64,000 nucleotides of DNA from Lanius collurio (GCA_020086605.1 JACBWW010000002.1:24911679-24975678); one strand, 5' to 3'. Positions 38,688 through 52,833 are shown, counted from the stretch's first letter. The notes: generated from the sequence alone by a model not told the origin. Numbers and translations: made by a program.

Positions 38688-40844
38688 ACTTTTTATTTTG
38701 AGAGGGAGGTATAATAATGTTCTGCAATACATTGTATTTTTATGGAGCATTGTTTCATAAAATCATCACCTCCTCCATGCTGAGCTAGTAGGAAAGAATG
38801 GATTTCATTGTAATGTCAGTTAGATCTATCACCAATCAGCTCTGGTTTCTTCTCACGTAATTACTCATCTCATCTTCAACTATTTATATCTTAGAAATAC
38901 TTGGTTTATTTTTCCCGCTCAGAAGGAATGCAACCATAACAAATTGAAAACAAAAGGAAAAACCCGAAGTTTCTTCAAAAGGAGTGAGCATGGAGTTACT
39001 GTTCTGAAAAGACTTCTAGCTCCTGATAACTTATTAATGCTTAAAAAAGAAAATGCCTGAATCATCAGCGATTTAACTGCTGACTTTTTGTGCTGAACCT
39101 TTTTTTTCCTTTTTAAGGTTTATAGAGAAAACACTGCTTTGTTCACAGTGCATTAATTCTTACTGCCTGTAGAAATTATTTTGGAAGGTGTCATGTTTTA
39201 AATAGGGGTTTCCAGTAATTTTTCTGCATTACTTCTTTGCTTGTGGGATTGAGCTTGTAGTCAGTAATATGCAGCAGGGGCTCCAATTCTTTCAAAGTTG
39301 ATGTGTTTTACACCCTGAGTACATTGTTCAGTTTCTCTAACAGTTTCTCTGGAGAACTTCTGCAATACATGCAGATGGGGCTTCTGAATGGTCAACCAAA
39401 ATGAGTCATTAAGTTGCTTCTCACACATTTGAAGTTCCTAACACCTTCACTATTCATATATCCTGAATGTGTGGGGAACATTCTTTGCTAACAAAATGGG
39501 ATTTCAGCTAAGCTGTGGCAATTCTCAGCAGCTGAAAATCTCCTGCTCAGTTGTCACATATTGCTATAATTCACCTTCTCTGATAATATTTGCATTATAG
39601 CTATTAAAATCCATTGATAATATGCCATGTACAGAATTTTTGGCTTTACCAAAGAGGATGACAAATAGAAGCTGGGATATTATGCCTTATGGTTAACATC
39701 AAGGCCATTTTGGCCCCAGGAAAATCAAAAGTTTTGCCATTACTATAAACACCACTGAGTTTTCACCAGATGTTGCAACTACATCTGCTTAGATAGACTC
39801 AAGATTTTTTCTGCCTTTCACCATGGTATGAAAAATGAGAAATTTCCTCAGGAAACAAGAATCTCTCAGAAAATGAAAATCATATCCACACAATATGCTC
39901 ATGGCCACTATGGCTTTGTCTCTGATATGTTTCCATTTCCCCCAGTCCTGAGGAGGACTCTCAGTGGTGGCTCAGCTATATCAGATTCCAGCCTTCCCGG
40001 ATCTATGGGACCTCACAACACCTTATCAATAAAGGATGAGATGGAAACTGCATAAAAACTCTCTGAGATTTCTTGCCCCCACAGATGTGCAGGAGAGATG
40101 TAGCTCAGGTTCATCCTTTTACTTCTTGAGGATTTACTGGAGGCACCAGCTCCTGCTCCGTAACAGACCTTCAGAGAAGCAACTGTTTTGCTGCTGCAGT
40201 CTGGGTCATGGTGCAGGAGGATGTGCATCAAGTCAGCATCTGTACTAACAGTTTGTGGATAGCAGCCAGCTCTACAGGGTCTTCCTTTTAAATGGACAGC
40301 CCTCCAGCTCTCTATCCAAGTAAAATCACTGCTTTGAGAACAGCCAGCTGGAAATGAGTGGGACACAAACATGACCTTGTAGGAAGGAGAGGGAAGTGCT
40401 GTGGCAACACATCTAATTCACACAGATACTCAGCAATTTTTAGGTTCTTTCAATCATTTCCATGCTAGTAGGTATCCAAATAATGTCTGCTTGTGCCCAA
40501 GGCTTGACTTCCCTTTCAGAAGTAGGTCTAATCACGGAAATCTGCAAGTTCAGGATTTCAGGAACATTTAGGCAGAAATAAAACCACACCAGTTATTGTA
40601 GCCTCTACACTGGTTCACTACATGACTGTCTTGGTTTGAGACACACTTTCTATTTTGCAACAGATGTCAGCAGTAGCATCACACTTCACTGCTTTGCAGT
40701 CCATAGAGGCTTCTCACTTCATGAAGTATATGGGAAATCACTAATACTAATCAAGATTCAAGGCTCCAGTAGGCTCTACCAGCATAAATTGGGAAGTCCA
40801 AACACTGGTAAAATCTTTTAGGAAATTGCATAGTCATCCGTGTA

Positions 40845-41215
40845 CAGGAAAGATGATCTTAAATTGGAATGTTTGCAGAAAAGAGCTGGAAGGATCGTTA
40901 GGGAATGAAAGGCCTTTTAAGAGATTGAAATAGAGCAGCTTGTTTAGTCTAGGAAAATTAAGATCAAGGGAGAAAATGAAAGCTGACGACAAACTCACTG
41001 GTGAAGAGGGGTAAACACTAGGAGAAAAGGCTGTTTAGGGTAAAAGACAGCACTGGCACAAGGGTACAAACTGACCCTTAATGATTTTAGAATGGAAAAA
41101 CCAGAAAGCTGCTGCAACAGTGAAATGCTGGAGCTATGACAGCAACAGTGGAAACAAAGGGTTTAAGATGGGGGTTGACCTTGCTATGACAGGGTCTGTA
41201 ACATGGGACTTTAAT
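40845..41215 (+). mobile_element. ancient CR1 LINE fragment, sense
   Basis: The stretch 'gatgatcttaaattggaatg', 'cagaaaagagctggaaggatcgttagggaatg', 'gagcagcttgtttagtctagg' follows the order of an amniote CR1 segment (gaattcaaactggaac / cagagaagggctactaggatgatc / ggagcttggcttgtttagcct). Later pieces such as 'ctggcacaagggtacaaactg' and 'agctatgacagcaacagtgg' fit the next part. It is degenerate and truncated at both ends. Confidence 0.65.
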
Positions 41216-44200
41216 GTGATTTTATCTTTTTAAGACCTAGTCTACAAACAAATGTACTGAACTCCAGCCACTGCCTCTCCAGCAGTGAGCAGGACCTTCA
41301 CACAGCAAATGAATTCCTCAAGAACAATGAAATGAGTCCAGGCTCCCTTGTGAGCAAGAGAAAAATGGACTTGGCTTTACTGCATTTGGAATTTTTTACT
41401 TGTAGGACTAAGGACAAGCTTCAGATCTCACTGCATGAATAACTAAATACAAAACTAGTTTGCTTGATTTCCTATGGTAAGCATTATAGGCACATAGGTT
41501 CTGATTTTAATGATCTTTTTGTTATTTCTACAACTGAGGAGAGAGTGGGGGAAAATACTGTTTTGGTTTTCATAACCGTTGTAAAGTGCTCATTTAAAAT
41601 TTTTTTGGGGGAAACATAGGCGAGTATCTACCTTTAATGAAGGATTTGTCACCATTTGCTCAGAGCAGTTTCTCCTACGAGATGTGTTCTTTGACATCTT
41701 AGGAATTTAGGAAAATAATTTCAAAGCTACAATGGTTTGCAGCACTGTATTAATAAATAACTTGGCAAAAAAGACTTTGCCTTTACATCTGAGCAGGCTC
41801 ATGACTGTTCCTAGAATATTCATTCTGTTATTTTACATCCAGAGACTGTATCCTAGACTTCTCTCATGTCTTAGTATTCTCATGCTATTGATGAAATTCC
41901 TTCCAACCCTCTAGTCTGAACAGATAAAAAGGGTCTTCAAAGGTAGTGTCTTTGTCTTGCCCTGTTGATGATCCAGAGGTGTCTGCTTGGCTGCCACATT
42001 TCCATGCAACACAATGACACCTTGCTTGGGTATATGGCTTTTCTTAAAATGACTGGCTCTTCACAAATCTTAGGCATACAGAAGCAAATCATTAGAGCCA
42101 TGTCTCTTTATGCTCAGGTTTAATTTGCTGGTTTTAAATTCCTTGTCATATTTTGTCTGATCAGAAAGAAGAAACTGTTCATCTGGTACAGTAAATGATT
42201 GTAGGCAGACTGTAAAAATATCAGTTATTCTTTGTCAGTGTATTCAGCTAACGGGTAATCTTACCCAAAGACTTATTTATTTATAAAACACAATTAAAAA
42301 ATGATCTCTGGTGTAAAACACTTACTGTAGGGAGGATTTGAGCCAGTTGGATCCAGCAGTGCATAGAAGAGAAGGGGAAAACAATCCTATAAATGGATGA
42401 GATTAAGAAGACTTATGAGATCATCTTGAAATTTCCCCAAGATAAACATCAGGAATAAGTTACCATAGAAAACAAGTGGGGATTATCTATGTATTCAAGG
42501 GATACCTGATTCCTTCAGAGGTACACTGAATGATGTTATTCCAGAGTAGGATCCTGTCATGGATAAATTTCAGATCCAGGATCCAAAGTGGGCTGAGTGG
42601 GAAACTTCCAAGGCCACCTATGTATTACTGGAAATATAACTGGGGATTCTGTGAAGATTTCTTAACTCAGTATTCATTTCTGCAACCATTTCTTGGGCTC
42701 TAGACTGCTCAAGGGGTGGTGGCAAGAAGAAAGACATGCTTAGTACTTTACTGTGGTCTATTACAAGGGACTGGAGGAGAGAGGAAGGGGGCAAACCCAG
42801 AATCACTGGAGCATTAAAAACTTATATAGCTTCCCACAGAGAGCTCTATTTCTGATTTCATTATGACAACTACTCAGACATGTAGATAATGTATATTGGA
42901 GTGCTAATTCTTCCTTCATTCCACTGGAGCTAAATGCAATTTCACTGTAAAAATGAGTTGACACAGTCAAAAGAAAATTCACAGAACACAATGGACTCAG
43001 CTTATCCTCAGGCCATGTCTACAGTTTTCAGTTTGTCAAGCACTTTTACAGTAGAGAAATTCTAATTTCCTCAAGTCTAACTGGTAGTGTAAGAATCCCT
43101 CACAAGTGTAAATGGTTACTGCTTTATGGATGGATTTTAGGAATTTCATTGTTCCTTTTTTTTTCTTTTCTTTATCAAGTCTGGACATCACTGAGTTTTA
43201 TAGTATATATGTGAAATGATGTTTAAAACAACATCTTACATTGTGGAGAGAAGGAAAACCAGCAAAACTATGTCATATTTTGCTTTTCAAAGTGTTCTTT
43301 GGCAGCTTAAGTTATGAACTCTTGGTTTATTCAGTTAGAATGTCTAAGAATATTTCTCAGTAACACAGCTGTCTAAATGTGAAAAAAGCTTCTTATCTTT
43401 TTTAACTCTCCTACACCACACACACATTTATAACTAGAAAACGCCAAGTGGACAGGAAAGCACATTCAAAGGAAATGCAGATTTAATTAGGAGATGTGAT
43501 TGAATGGATTATTGCATGACTTTTAAAAGGAAAATGTTGAAGTTCAATATTTCAGATTGTGTGTCTTCCCCACTTTAACTCCTTCATGTGCAGAGGTTTT
43601 GCAGGCAAAAATGAACAAAGCTGGCTGACCTGAGAAGCTGGCACTTGTCAACTAATAATTGTAATATAAATTTAATGCTGGTAGAAACTATAATGGAACA
43701 AACAGGTATAGAATACCAATAAGAGTATGTGTTCACCTCCCTTGAATGAAGACTAGTGGAAGTTCGTCCTGCCAATAGATTTACCCCTAAAAGGAAACAG
43801 TTCACAGAATCCAAAAAATAGCCACGCACAAGCCCAAGTCCAATTGCACATATCTCTGCCTGACAGTGATGAACTTTTTATGAGATAGTTTAAATTACAT
43901 CTTTGAGACATTTCCTAAAAAGGAAGAGATAGAATTGTCCACAGCCGATTAAAAGTTGTGTTAAGAAACAATGAGTGAACAATAGAAAATTGGACTCTGT
44001 AGTATTTAAACTTATTTCCACTTAGCACAAATCTGAATATCAAAACAGTAAGACAAGTTCAGCATCAATTTCTACTTTCCCTGACTTCCTAGACTTTTGT
44101 GTGGGCTACAACACAGTACACAATGTGCCTGACTTTCTAAAGAAATGCAATTTGGAAATCTCAGTATGGATTCATATATGTATGGGATGCTGAAAAACTT

Positions 44201-47200
44201 TTGGAAACCTTGGCTTGTTTCAGTCAGGATGCAAATAAGCAGCAAACAGCAGAGAGAAACTCTTCTGGAATGCCTATAACTCTCCCGAAGCAGAAAAGGG
44301 TGTAGCATAAAAGGAGCCCTTTTTCAACATGAGAGAATCCATACAGGATTCTGTTCTTTGGGAACAAAATCAGGATTTTCTGTTTCCAAAGACCTGAAAG
44401 CTCTTAAAAACGCTAAAGCATTAGCAATATTGGTTTGTATGAGTGTGTATAGTTATGTCTTAAAATGCATATAATGTTATAGTTTGGGTTTTATTCTGTA
44501 CCAGGAAAAGCTGCATTATCCAGTGGATCAGCCACTAACTCATGATCTTTTCTCAGGTCTGCCCACTAGTATGATGCATCTTCCAGCATGCCAAGGGCTA
44601 AATGGTTATAATTTAATATTGTAAGGAAGCTTTCGGAAAGCACCTAGCAAATACAAGTTAACAGTGGAGAGGGGACATTTTTTTTAATCCATATTCCATT
44701 TTTAGAACTACAGGAGGAGTCCTACAAATGGAAAAGTATGTAGTTTCACAGAAAGCAATGCAGTGGGCACACTCTCACATTTCACAAGGTCCATGGTTGA
44801 AGAGGCAAAGCCCACAATTCCAGCAGGGGAAAGCTTTAGAATTGTGCATAAAGTGCTGTGCTCTTGGGCAGAATTCTGTCTGTGGGGTACACCCTGGCAA
44901 CATCCTGTTTGAGGTCAGAGCAGACATTCCTTTTCCATTCCTATGCTCAATTTTCAGTAGAAGAAACTGAATATAGGAGGCAGAGGGGAGCTAGGCATGC
45001 TTTAGCTTTATCGTGATGCTGTTCCACTGAGGGCTCTTAGCTTTCAAGTGCACTGTCACCATTGCTCAATGCCAACATAGTCTGAATAAATTTCTAAATT
45101 CAGTGGAAAAGCCTACAGGGTTTAAGTTGGTTAAAGGCACTGAAACTTCATTAGCAATGCCACAGGCTCCTACAGATTATGGGCCAGCTATGTCAGAGCC
45201 AATGCTTTGTTGTATAAAGTGCAATATATGACTGTCTCTCATCCTAATGAAATGATTTGGTGAAAAGGATGCCACCCCACATGCAGACTAACTTACATTG
45301 CCTCTCTTTTCATTCAATAACTGTAGGGAAGAAAAATGTCTTCTGGTTACTCCCACATCAGGGACCAATCCACAATATTGACAAGATAAATATTTTTCAT
45401 GATGCAGCAGTAATTAAGGATGTCTGTTTCTCTCACTGGCTTGCTTTAGGAATAGTGTCAGATACTCTGTGGCTCCAGGATAGTTTCAGATTACAAATAC
45501 CATTAGGGTAGAATGTCCCATGCCCTGCTTGGATCGACTTAACCAGAGAGCCATTTCATGGTGGTCTGATTACACCTGTTCACACTTAAATGATTCTGCA
45601 CAAATTTGACCTCTGCTAAGGTGTCATGGTGCAGTGAATATCCCCTCTGTTGCTTGCCATGTGTTGTATTATTTCTTGAACTGTGATGACAGCCAGGTTA
45701 TTCAAACTGCTCTCCACACATAGGATGAGATAGTCCTTGTTCCCCACCACAGTTCCAAAAAGACAAACAGTAGTCAAACAAATAAGTTAAATGTCTTGCT
45801 TGTAATTCTTGAATATTAGATTTCCTGAAGCCATCACTATCTTATTTTGCCCTCTTTTCCACGTTATATTGCCTTATGGTTGATTATTGTTCAAACTGAG
45901 AGCAAAGCCTAGATTTTTTCCTTTAAATGATACAGCTTTTCATGGGAGTTTGGAGAAAATATGAATTTAAGGTGTTTATCATTGAAATCTTATACGGTTT
46001 GTTGAACACAGGTATTTATAATACCATGTTTTGTATAGTCTAGTAAAGCACTGCAATTCCATATAACAGTACTCCTTAGATACCCCAGTTACTGTTCTTA
46101 GGCTAAGCATTGCTCTCCTACTATTTCACCTATAATTTCTTTCACCTAATTTTACAGAATGTCATACAGTTAGAAGCACAGTGTCATCTTTCTTATTCTA
46201 GTGATGTCAGTGTCAGCTGTGAAGACATTAATTTGCCCAAGTTCATGGCACAGAATAAGTCTGTGCTAGAGCCAAGAGAGCTTAGAAGTTCAGGTTAATG
46301 CTGTAGTCAGAGAAATCCTCCTCTTTCCCTTTGTTGTTTTGTTATCCTGGTTGTCTGCACTGCAGTGCCAGGGGAAACTCCCTTCCACTGCGCCAGTGCA
46401 AGCACAACTATCAGTGCTGGAAAGCACATTACTTTCAGTATGAGAAATAGTGTTCCTCAGTGTGCACCTCTTTAGTGTTCCTGGGACCTCCACAACTCTG
46501 CCACAGGATATAAGGCTCACTATAGAACCCCAGTTAAAATTTAGCCTGTTTGGGGCTTACATTCAAAAGTAGTTTCATCTGTCAAGTGAAGCAAAAGCCC
46601 TTGCAACCCTGTGGATGCAGAAGGTCAACCTTTACAGTTGGTTTGTTAATTTGCTGTCTCCATCCACTTTTTTCTAGTGAGAGCAGTTTGGACAACATAA
46701 CAAGTGATGTAAAACTTTTCCGAATTTAGAAAATATTTGATGATTAAACATATATACATGAACCATGAACTACAGATATGTGCATCTGCCAGGAGAGGAA
46801 ATAGAAATATTATGATTAAGTATATTCCCACAATTTTTCCACCAGATGAAATTGACTAGAAATTAAGGTGGAGAAAACGTGAATATCTCCCCAGAAACTC
46901 TTCTGTACTGCAGCACAGTGCTTCAGCAAAAAGGAATAGGTGGAAGCCCTAAGAGACAGAGCTAACATGCTACAGTATCACTCAGAAGTTGGAAGTATTG
47001 GCTGGCGCTCTGTTTCCTACAAAGAGAATAAATAATAGAAAACAAATAAGCCATCCAGTTACTACATTATAAAACAGATGTTGGGAATATCTGGTTGGGA
47101 CTCCAAGCATTTTAAATTATTTCTTTTGATTCTGATACTGCCTTTAGACAGGTTTGTAAGGAGCCTGGCATTAATGTTTTCAGTTAAGGTGATTTTTTTC

Positions 47201-48794
47201 TTCCAGTTGTCAAAACAGTGGCAGCGTGCATGCGTTTCATAATATTATTCTTAACGCACATTTTTCTTTTTAAGTGTGCAGCCGTGTCTGTAGGCAGCTA
47301 ATGAGTAACCTAGAGCTTATCCTATGCTATAAGATCGAATGCATTTTTAGTCCATGTGGATCACAACCTACTGGGGATTTGAAGTTTAGGGGACAGCCTT
47401 GGTTGCAGTGCAGAGACCATGAGATGGTCAAATTCTGGATCTTGAGAGGAGGGAGACAGTCAAAAGCAAGATCACAACCACAGACTTCAGAAGAGCAGAC
47501 TCCAACCTGTCAGGGAAATGCTCAGAAGAAACCTAGGGGATACAGTTTAGGAGAGAAGAAGGATCCAGGAGAGACGTTTTATTTTCAAGGGCCATCTCCT
47601 CCAAGCTCAAGAAAGGTGGCTTTCCCAAGAGTGAATCTTGAAGGATTTGTCATGGTTCTTCTTGGGTCTAGATCCTCAAGATATGTGTTTGGCACAATAG
47701 ATAGCATTATTCTTCACATTGCTAGTGATGGGTTCCTGGTTGTCTCCTCCCACGAGTCCCCACTGATCAGTCTGACTCCAGCTGATATATATCCAACACA
47801 TAGCCCCTGAGGACCAAATGATGGTGAGGAGTTTCCACCATGGCTGGCTGTGGCTCTGGGTTGAGTTCAAGCCTGACTCGCTTTTCATTCAGTATATATG
47901 GAGAAGCCTGGCAAAAAAAGCAAGGAAAGGCCCAGGCCCACTGGCATTTCACAAGTGCATGAGACTATCTTAGAGTGTAATGTGACAATACCTGGGGAAT
48001 ATCTGGGGACTGTGACCTCAAAGCACTTAGAGCTGAAAGGAGGCCACAAGGACTGGTGAAAAACCTACTTGGCTAAGTGCTGACATGTGGTATCTAACTT
48101 GGTGTAAATTTTACCTTTGCAATATGTGGATACAACTTTATTCTTGAGCAGTATTGTCATCCAGCACTTTGTCTGTTAAAACAACAGCATTTTTAGTAGT
48201 GCAGTTAAGTGCCCTGGAATAACAATGGCAATTTGCTAAGTCAGCAAAAGGCTCAAGGCTTTTCTTTGACTGATGGTTCCATCCTACACAACAAACAGGG
48301 AATGGCCCATGGCTCTTTCATTTGTACTGAACCAAAATCTAATTGTGTGTTAGGTGGATTTTGTGACTATTTATGACTCACTGAAGATAAAATTAAACTT
48401 CATCTCCAGATCAAAAGGATTACCCACAAAATTCTGCCAGAGATTGTCAGGGTTCTCAAATCAGACCCCACCCCATCCACTGGCTCAGGAGGCCCATTTA
48501 ATCTCAACCCAGGGCTTTCAGTCCCTGTCCCACTTGTGTCTGCTCTCCAGTCCTGCCATGGTTCGTGGTTCTAATAGAAGAAATTTGTAATTATCTTAAG
48601 AAGCAAAGGAAACAGTACAGGCTAGAAGTCACCCACCCACAAAACTGAAGTCCTAGTTTCTCTGAGCACAAGCTAGAATTATCTTAGGCAATGAGGGAGA
48701 TAAATAGCTTGAACAATGTGTAGGGTTGTACTACAAGGTACCCATGAAAAAGAACATTCTGCTGTAAATATTCTGGGAAATTTATTTCTCTCTG

Positions 48795-48862
48795 GGAATA
48801 CCCTGGTATAAATCTGAATCTGTGATTTTATTGGAGCAGTGTTAATTTACACTAGGAGACAA
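48795..48862. repeat. possible remnant of an old palindromic amniote repeat
   Basis: 'ctggtataaatctgaatctg' and 'ttggagcagtgttaatttacactaggag' resemble the widespread sauropsid repeat that reads roughly 'ctggtgtaaatc ... agttacactggtgtaaat' in both orientations. I know the motif but am not certain of its family name, so only the type is called. Similar pieces occur at 18466-18484, 20284-20320 and 51716-51765. Confidence 0.35.
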
Positions 48863-50350
48863 TCAGTCCATTTATAACTGTTACAGGGAGAAAGTAACTT
48901 ACAATATTCAAAAGTAAACAGAAACTATTAGGTACTTCCTTGATTTTCTAGCACTTGTAAAGTGCTAATTAGAGAGAAGCAGTTAGTGATGGATCCAGCC
49001 TTGCATCTGGACTCAGGAAACCTCTTTAAAAACACATAAAATAAAAGGGTTATAGGAAACAGATGTATTGCCATACTTTGTGTTCATAGGGAAAAGCAAA
49101 TGGATGCAAGCAGACCAGCTGGGTCACTAATTTATTTAATTTACAACAACTGTTTCTTTCTCTCCTTGGAATGAAGTCCAGTGTGTCTCTTAGCTTCTTC
49201 TTGAATCATTCAAACTTTATTTGGTCTCATTATGCCAGATCCAGCACCTTCTCTGCTAGGCTTGCATCTGGGTTATTTACATTAGACATCTCAAACAGCT
49301 GCTTCCGATTCTGGTCATGAATGACACCCTCAAAAAGGCAGCTACCCAAACTGTTTCTTCTCTCACTAATTTTAGCAAGAAGGAAAAACATTTTAGTCAG
49401 TACCTCCCATGCTTTTCTGAAACTAGGCCTTAGTCTATTCCTGTCATTGAGAATTTCCTACACAAATTAGGTAATATCCTTCAGCTCTAACCTTCTTAAC
49501 TAGCTTTCATTTTAACACCAATAAATGTAAAAAGAAACATTTTACTTTTACTAAAAAGTAAAATCATCCTTAAATGAGGTTTTGGCTTGTTTATGACTGC
49601 CTTTGGATTTATATTTTATACATTTTCTGCCCTTTTCCTGTTTGTCCTGTATGTCCTGTTTACATAACATGCAGTTATTTATACCCATTTACCAGCAAAT
49701 CCAGATGGTGTTGTCCTGTATATACTTTGTATGGGTATGGGTAAACAGGTGAAAGGAAATAGATACCTTTAGTAAGCTGAAGTTTCAAAAGTATGATTTC
49801 AAGTTCAGGGTTTCTGCTAGCCTCTTTGTTGAGCTGTTTTCCATCCTTCAGCTGAGATCTAGCTTGGGGCCTTGTTTTGCTTCTCAATGTCTGGGTTTAG
49901 TCCTTCTTAGAAATGGACAGAGATCGATGTGGGGTTATGCAGTCCCCAGAATTTGACCTGCTCTCTACCTCCCAACTGACATCCTTGGCACAATACTGAT
50001 CACCTCAGGCTGGCTGGGGAACAGGGACAGGAGTTAAAAGGTTCTTGAATTGGATGATTGTTGGACTTTCAGAAAAATATTTGTACTGTAGCTCAGCTTG
50101 CAGGATTGTGCAGATGTGAAACTTAGCAAATACTTATGTAAGAAGTAGACTCTGCTTTCTTCTTTTGGCACCTTTAGATTACAGTTCTAGGATTCCACTG
50201 GAAATCTGCAGTTAGAAGTGATGGGGAAGTGCTTTCTGAAAGACTAGAAGGCTTGTGAAGCAGCTGTGGAACTTTCTGTGCAGTTGTAGAGTTAGCAGAC
50301 TTTTCCCATGGACACAGAAAATTGATGCAATATCCAAGGCAACTTGGAGA

Positions 50351-50365
50351 TCTCTCTCTCTCTCT
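50351..50365 (+). repeat. (TC)n microsatellite, 7.5 units
   Basis: Uninterrupted TCTCTCTCTCTCTCT. Confidence 0.85.
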
Positions 50366-51998
50366 ATCCAATTGCTGCAATAACCACAAGGCCAACTTGC
50401 AGCAGGATATTGGTTTTCAGTAAAATGCTATGCAACTCCTCCTTGGAAAGTATCATTTAATTGAAGAACTTTATGAAGGATTCAGGAGGGCAGAACTTTT
50501 CACTTTTTTTTCAAATTTAGATTTTGATCTGACAAGCTATATTTTGACAGATGAGATGCCAGATTAGATTACACAAAGCAGTATTTTACAGAAGACCACG
50601 TCAGAACAGAAGCTGAGCACATTTCAACTTTGCATCTTCTAGGTATGAGCAGATCTAAGACTGAGCAGATCTGAACAATTCAGGGATCCAGATTCTGAGG
50701 AAGATAACAAGAAAGCTTTAAAAAATATGAAATCTGCTTTGCCAGTGCAAAAGTCCTGTTCTTGACATGAGGAAAGGTTCTCCTCCACAACACAGTAGTT
50801 TTTTTGGCTAGAGCAATGGCTATTATTTTAGTTCAGACCACCCACTCTCATCACAAGACTTAAGGATTTACAAATTTAGAAGAGCAATGACATAGAAAGG
50901 ATAATACAGACAAAAAAATCCTGCAATAGTGAGACACTTTTCAGCAGTCTAAGCCAGGAAATAAAGTATAAAACAGGACAGAGCAAAAATTACATGACTG
51001 CAACAGCTGCTAATAGAATCTGGTTTTGCTTTCTAGAGAATACTTTCTTGGAAAGCCCTACAAGATAATGACTTTCCATTCAGCAAATACTTTTAATGTT
51101 CTAATCATGCTATTTGAAGCTGGTTTACACAGAAAATATCTCATTCCCCATTTCACTCAAACTTCCCCTAGGCTAATGAGTGACAGATTTTTCCAGCCAA
51201 GGTTTTGGCCTAAATTCTCTTTAGGTTCTAAATCCCCAGGTCCCATAAGAAACATGGCCAAGCAGAGCTTTGAACCTGCTTTCTAAAACAGAAAAAGCAC
51301 TACAGTCATCACCATTGTTCTTGGATTATGAATACACTGGAAATTTGATCCAGGCTTACACACAGAGAATATGAAGCTAAAGGCAATTAAACATTATCTT
51401 AAAAACAAACACAGTTCTTGGGCATTCTACATCTCATTTCCTCACTTTCAGGAATAATGTGGGAGACTGCATTAATGACACATGCAGCTACAATAACAGA
51501 TGTGTTTAACAGGGTTAAAGATTGTATTTCAAAAACATGCTGAAGGAACATTAGTATTTGGCATTGATGCCCTAGAAATTTTAAGGATAAATATAATATG
51601 GACTAAATAATCCATGATTTACATGTTCTAATAGGAAGATACAGATAAATATGATTATCTAATGAAGAACTGTCTACAAACTGTGTTGGGATTTTACCTA
51701 AAGACTTCAGTGAAAGCTACTGGAACTCTGCCACTAACTTCACTGGGCCCAAAGTATTACTCTCCATCTACCCTAACTTTAAATCAGTATATATATCCCA
51801 GAGGGCCCTATCTGCTTGGAGTTTGCCCTTAAAACCTCTGTAACTAAACTGGAGAAATCAACTGAATTAAGGTAGAATTGATTTGCCCTTTAGTCTCACA
51901 TTTCTGCAACCAGTCTGTTTCCTCATAGGAGAAAACAAAACTTTGTGTTTTGGTGAGGCTGTGTAGTGAATCACAAAGACAGCAATTTAAAGGGTTTT

Positions 51999-52004
51999 TT
52001 TATT
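51999..52004 (-). terminator. CDC42EP3: distal candidate poly(A) signal AATAAA
   Basis: A canonical AATAAA on the minus strand in the context ATACAATAAAAAAACCC, followed within about 30 nt by a TG/T-rich stretch (TTGCTGTCTTTGTG) that suits a downstream element. Together these make it the better candidate for the main mRNA end. Confidence 0.5.
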
Positions 52005-52827
52005 GTATTGCACAAGGTATTTATGCAATGTATTTATCCATGTAGGTACTGTATTGAAGGATCCACATTTCGCAAACATTGGTTGTTGCTGCACACATCA
52101 CTAGCATTGTGAATAACCAGTGCCTTCTTCAAATATTAAAACAATCAGTTGCAAGTTTAAGCATGTTGTGGAAATAAATGAAGAAAAAAGCAAGGACTAT
52201 TAATACATATTTCTCCTCAAACACACAAATATACAATTTTCAGAAGAGCACCAATAATGCCAAGCAACTATTTTGATGAGATACTGTATGTGTAGGCTCT
52301 GCAGTAAAAAGCCAATATGCACACAGAAAATATATTTCAACTTTTAAAATAATTTAACCATAATATCTTGCATGTGTCACCTGTTTACAACATAACATTT
52401 CATATACAATGTCAGGCCCAAGCCTCAACTTGTGTAAATTTGTGCATACTCATTTAAAGCAGCTGAGACTTTGGACCAGGTAATCATGCTGAAAAGGCCT
52501 TCAAACTGTTCACATCTGAATTCAGAGTGGTAGTATAAGACCAAGAAAGTAGTTATGGTGAATTTATAACAGAAATGGTACTATGGAAGATGAAGATAAA
52601 CACTATAAAACCCTCAAACACAAGGTTCTAGAAAGAGGCCTATACATAAAGTGATATTGTAATAATTTATAAAAGTGAATAATTAATATCAGTCTCCTTT
52701 CTGACATTAAGAGATTCTCACATATTCAGAAGCCTGTAGAAGTGAACTAACCAAATGCCACAATCAGTATCATCCTCAAATGTTGTTTCTTAAGTTTCTG
52801 ATCATTAATACTGGTACTTAAAAACAT

Positions 52828-52833
52828 TTTATT
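52828..52833 (-). terminator. CDC42EP3: proximal candidate poly(A) signal AATAAA
   Basis: A canonical AATAAA on the minus strand about 230 nt after the stop codon. The surroundings are very AT-rich, so the hexamer could be accidental. If used it would give a short 3' UTR isoform. Confidence 0.35.

Larger units (their letters stand above)
34266..40844. other. intergenic DNA, no gene seen
   Basis: Contains the A-rich tract near 36078, the TTG microsatellite near 38671 and a GC-richer segment at about 39940-40380 with overlapping frames on both strands. Nothing else recognised. Confidence 0.65.
41216..51984. other. intergenic DNA downstream of CDC42EP3
   Basis: About 10.8 kb of non-coding sequence. 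It includes a 178-codon open frame at 47274-47810 that I do not accept as a gene, the TC microsatellite near 50351, and faint remnants of an old repeat (48795-48862, 51716-51765). Confidence 0.6.

Noticed and set aside
40013..40372. 119-codon minus-strand frame and a possible LTR (AATAAA near 40027)
   Set aside because: No domain, no paired LTR, no TG...CA boundaries or target-site duplication that I can see.
40626..40650. TGTCTTGGTTTGAGACA, resembling the start of some avian retroviral LTRs
   Set aside because: The match is confined to a short inverted repeat; nothing LTR-like follows.
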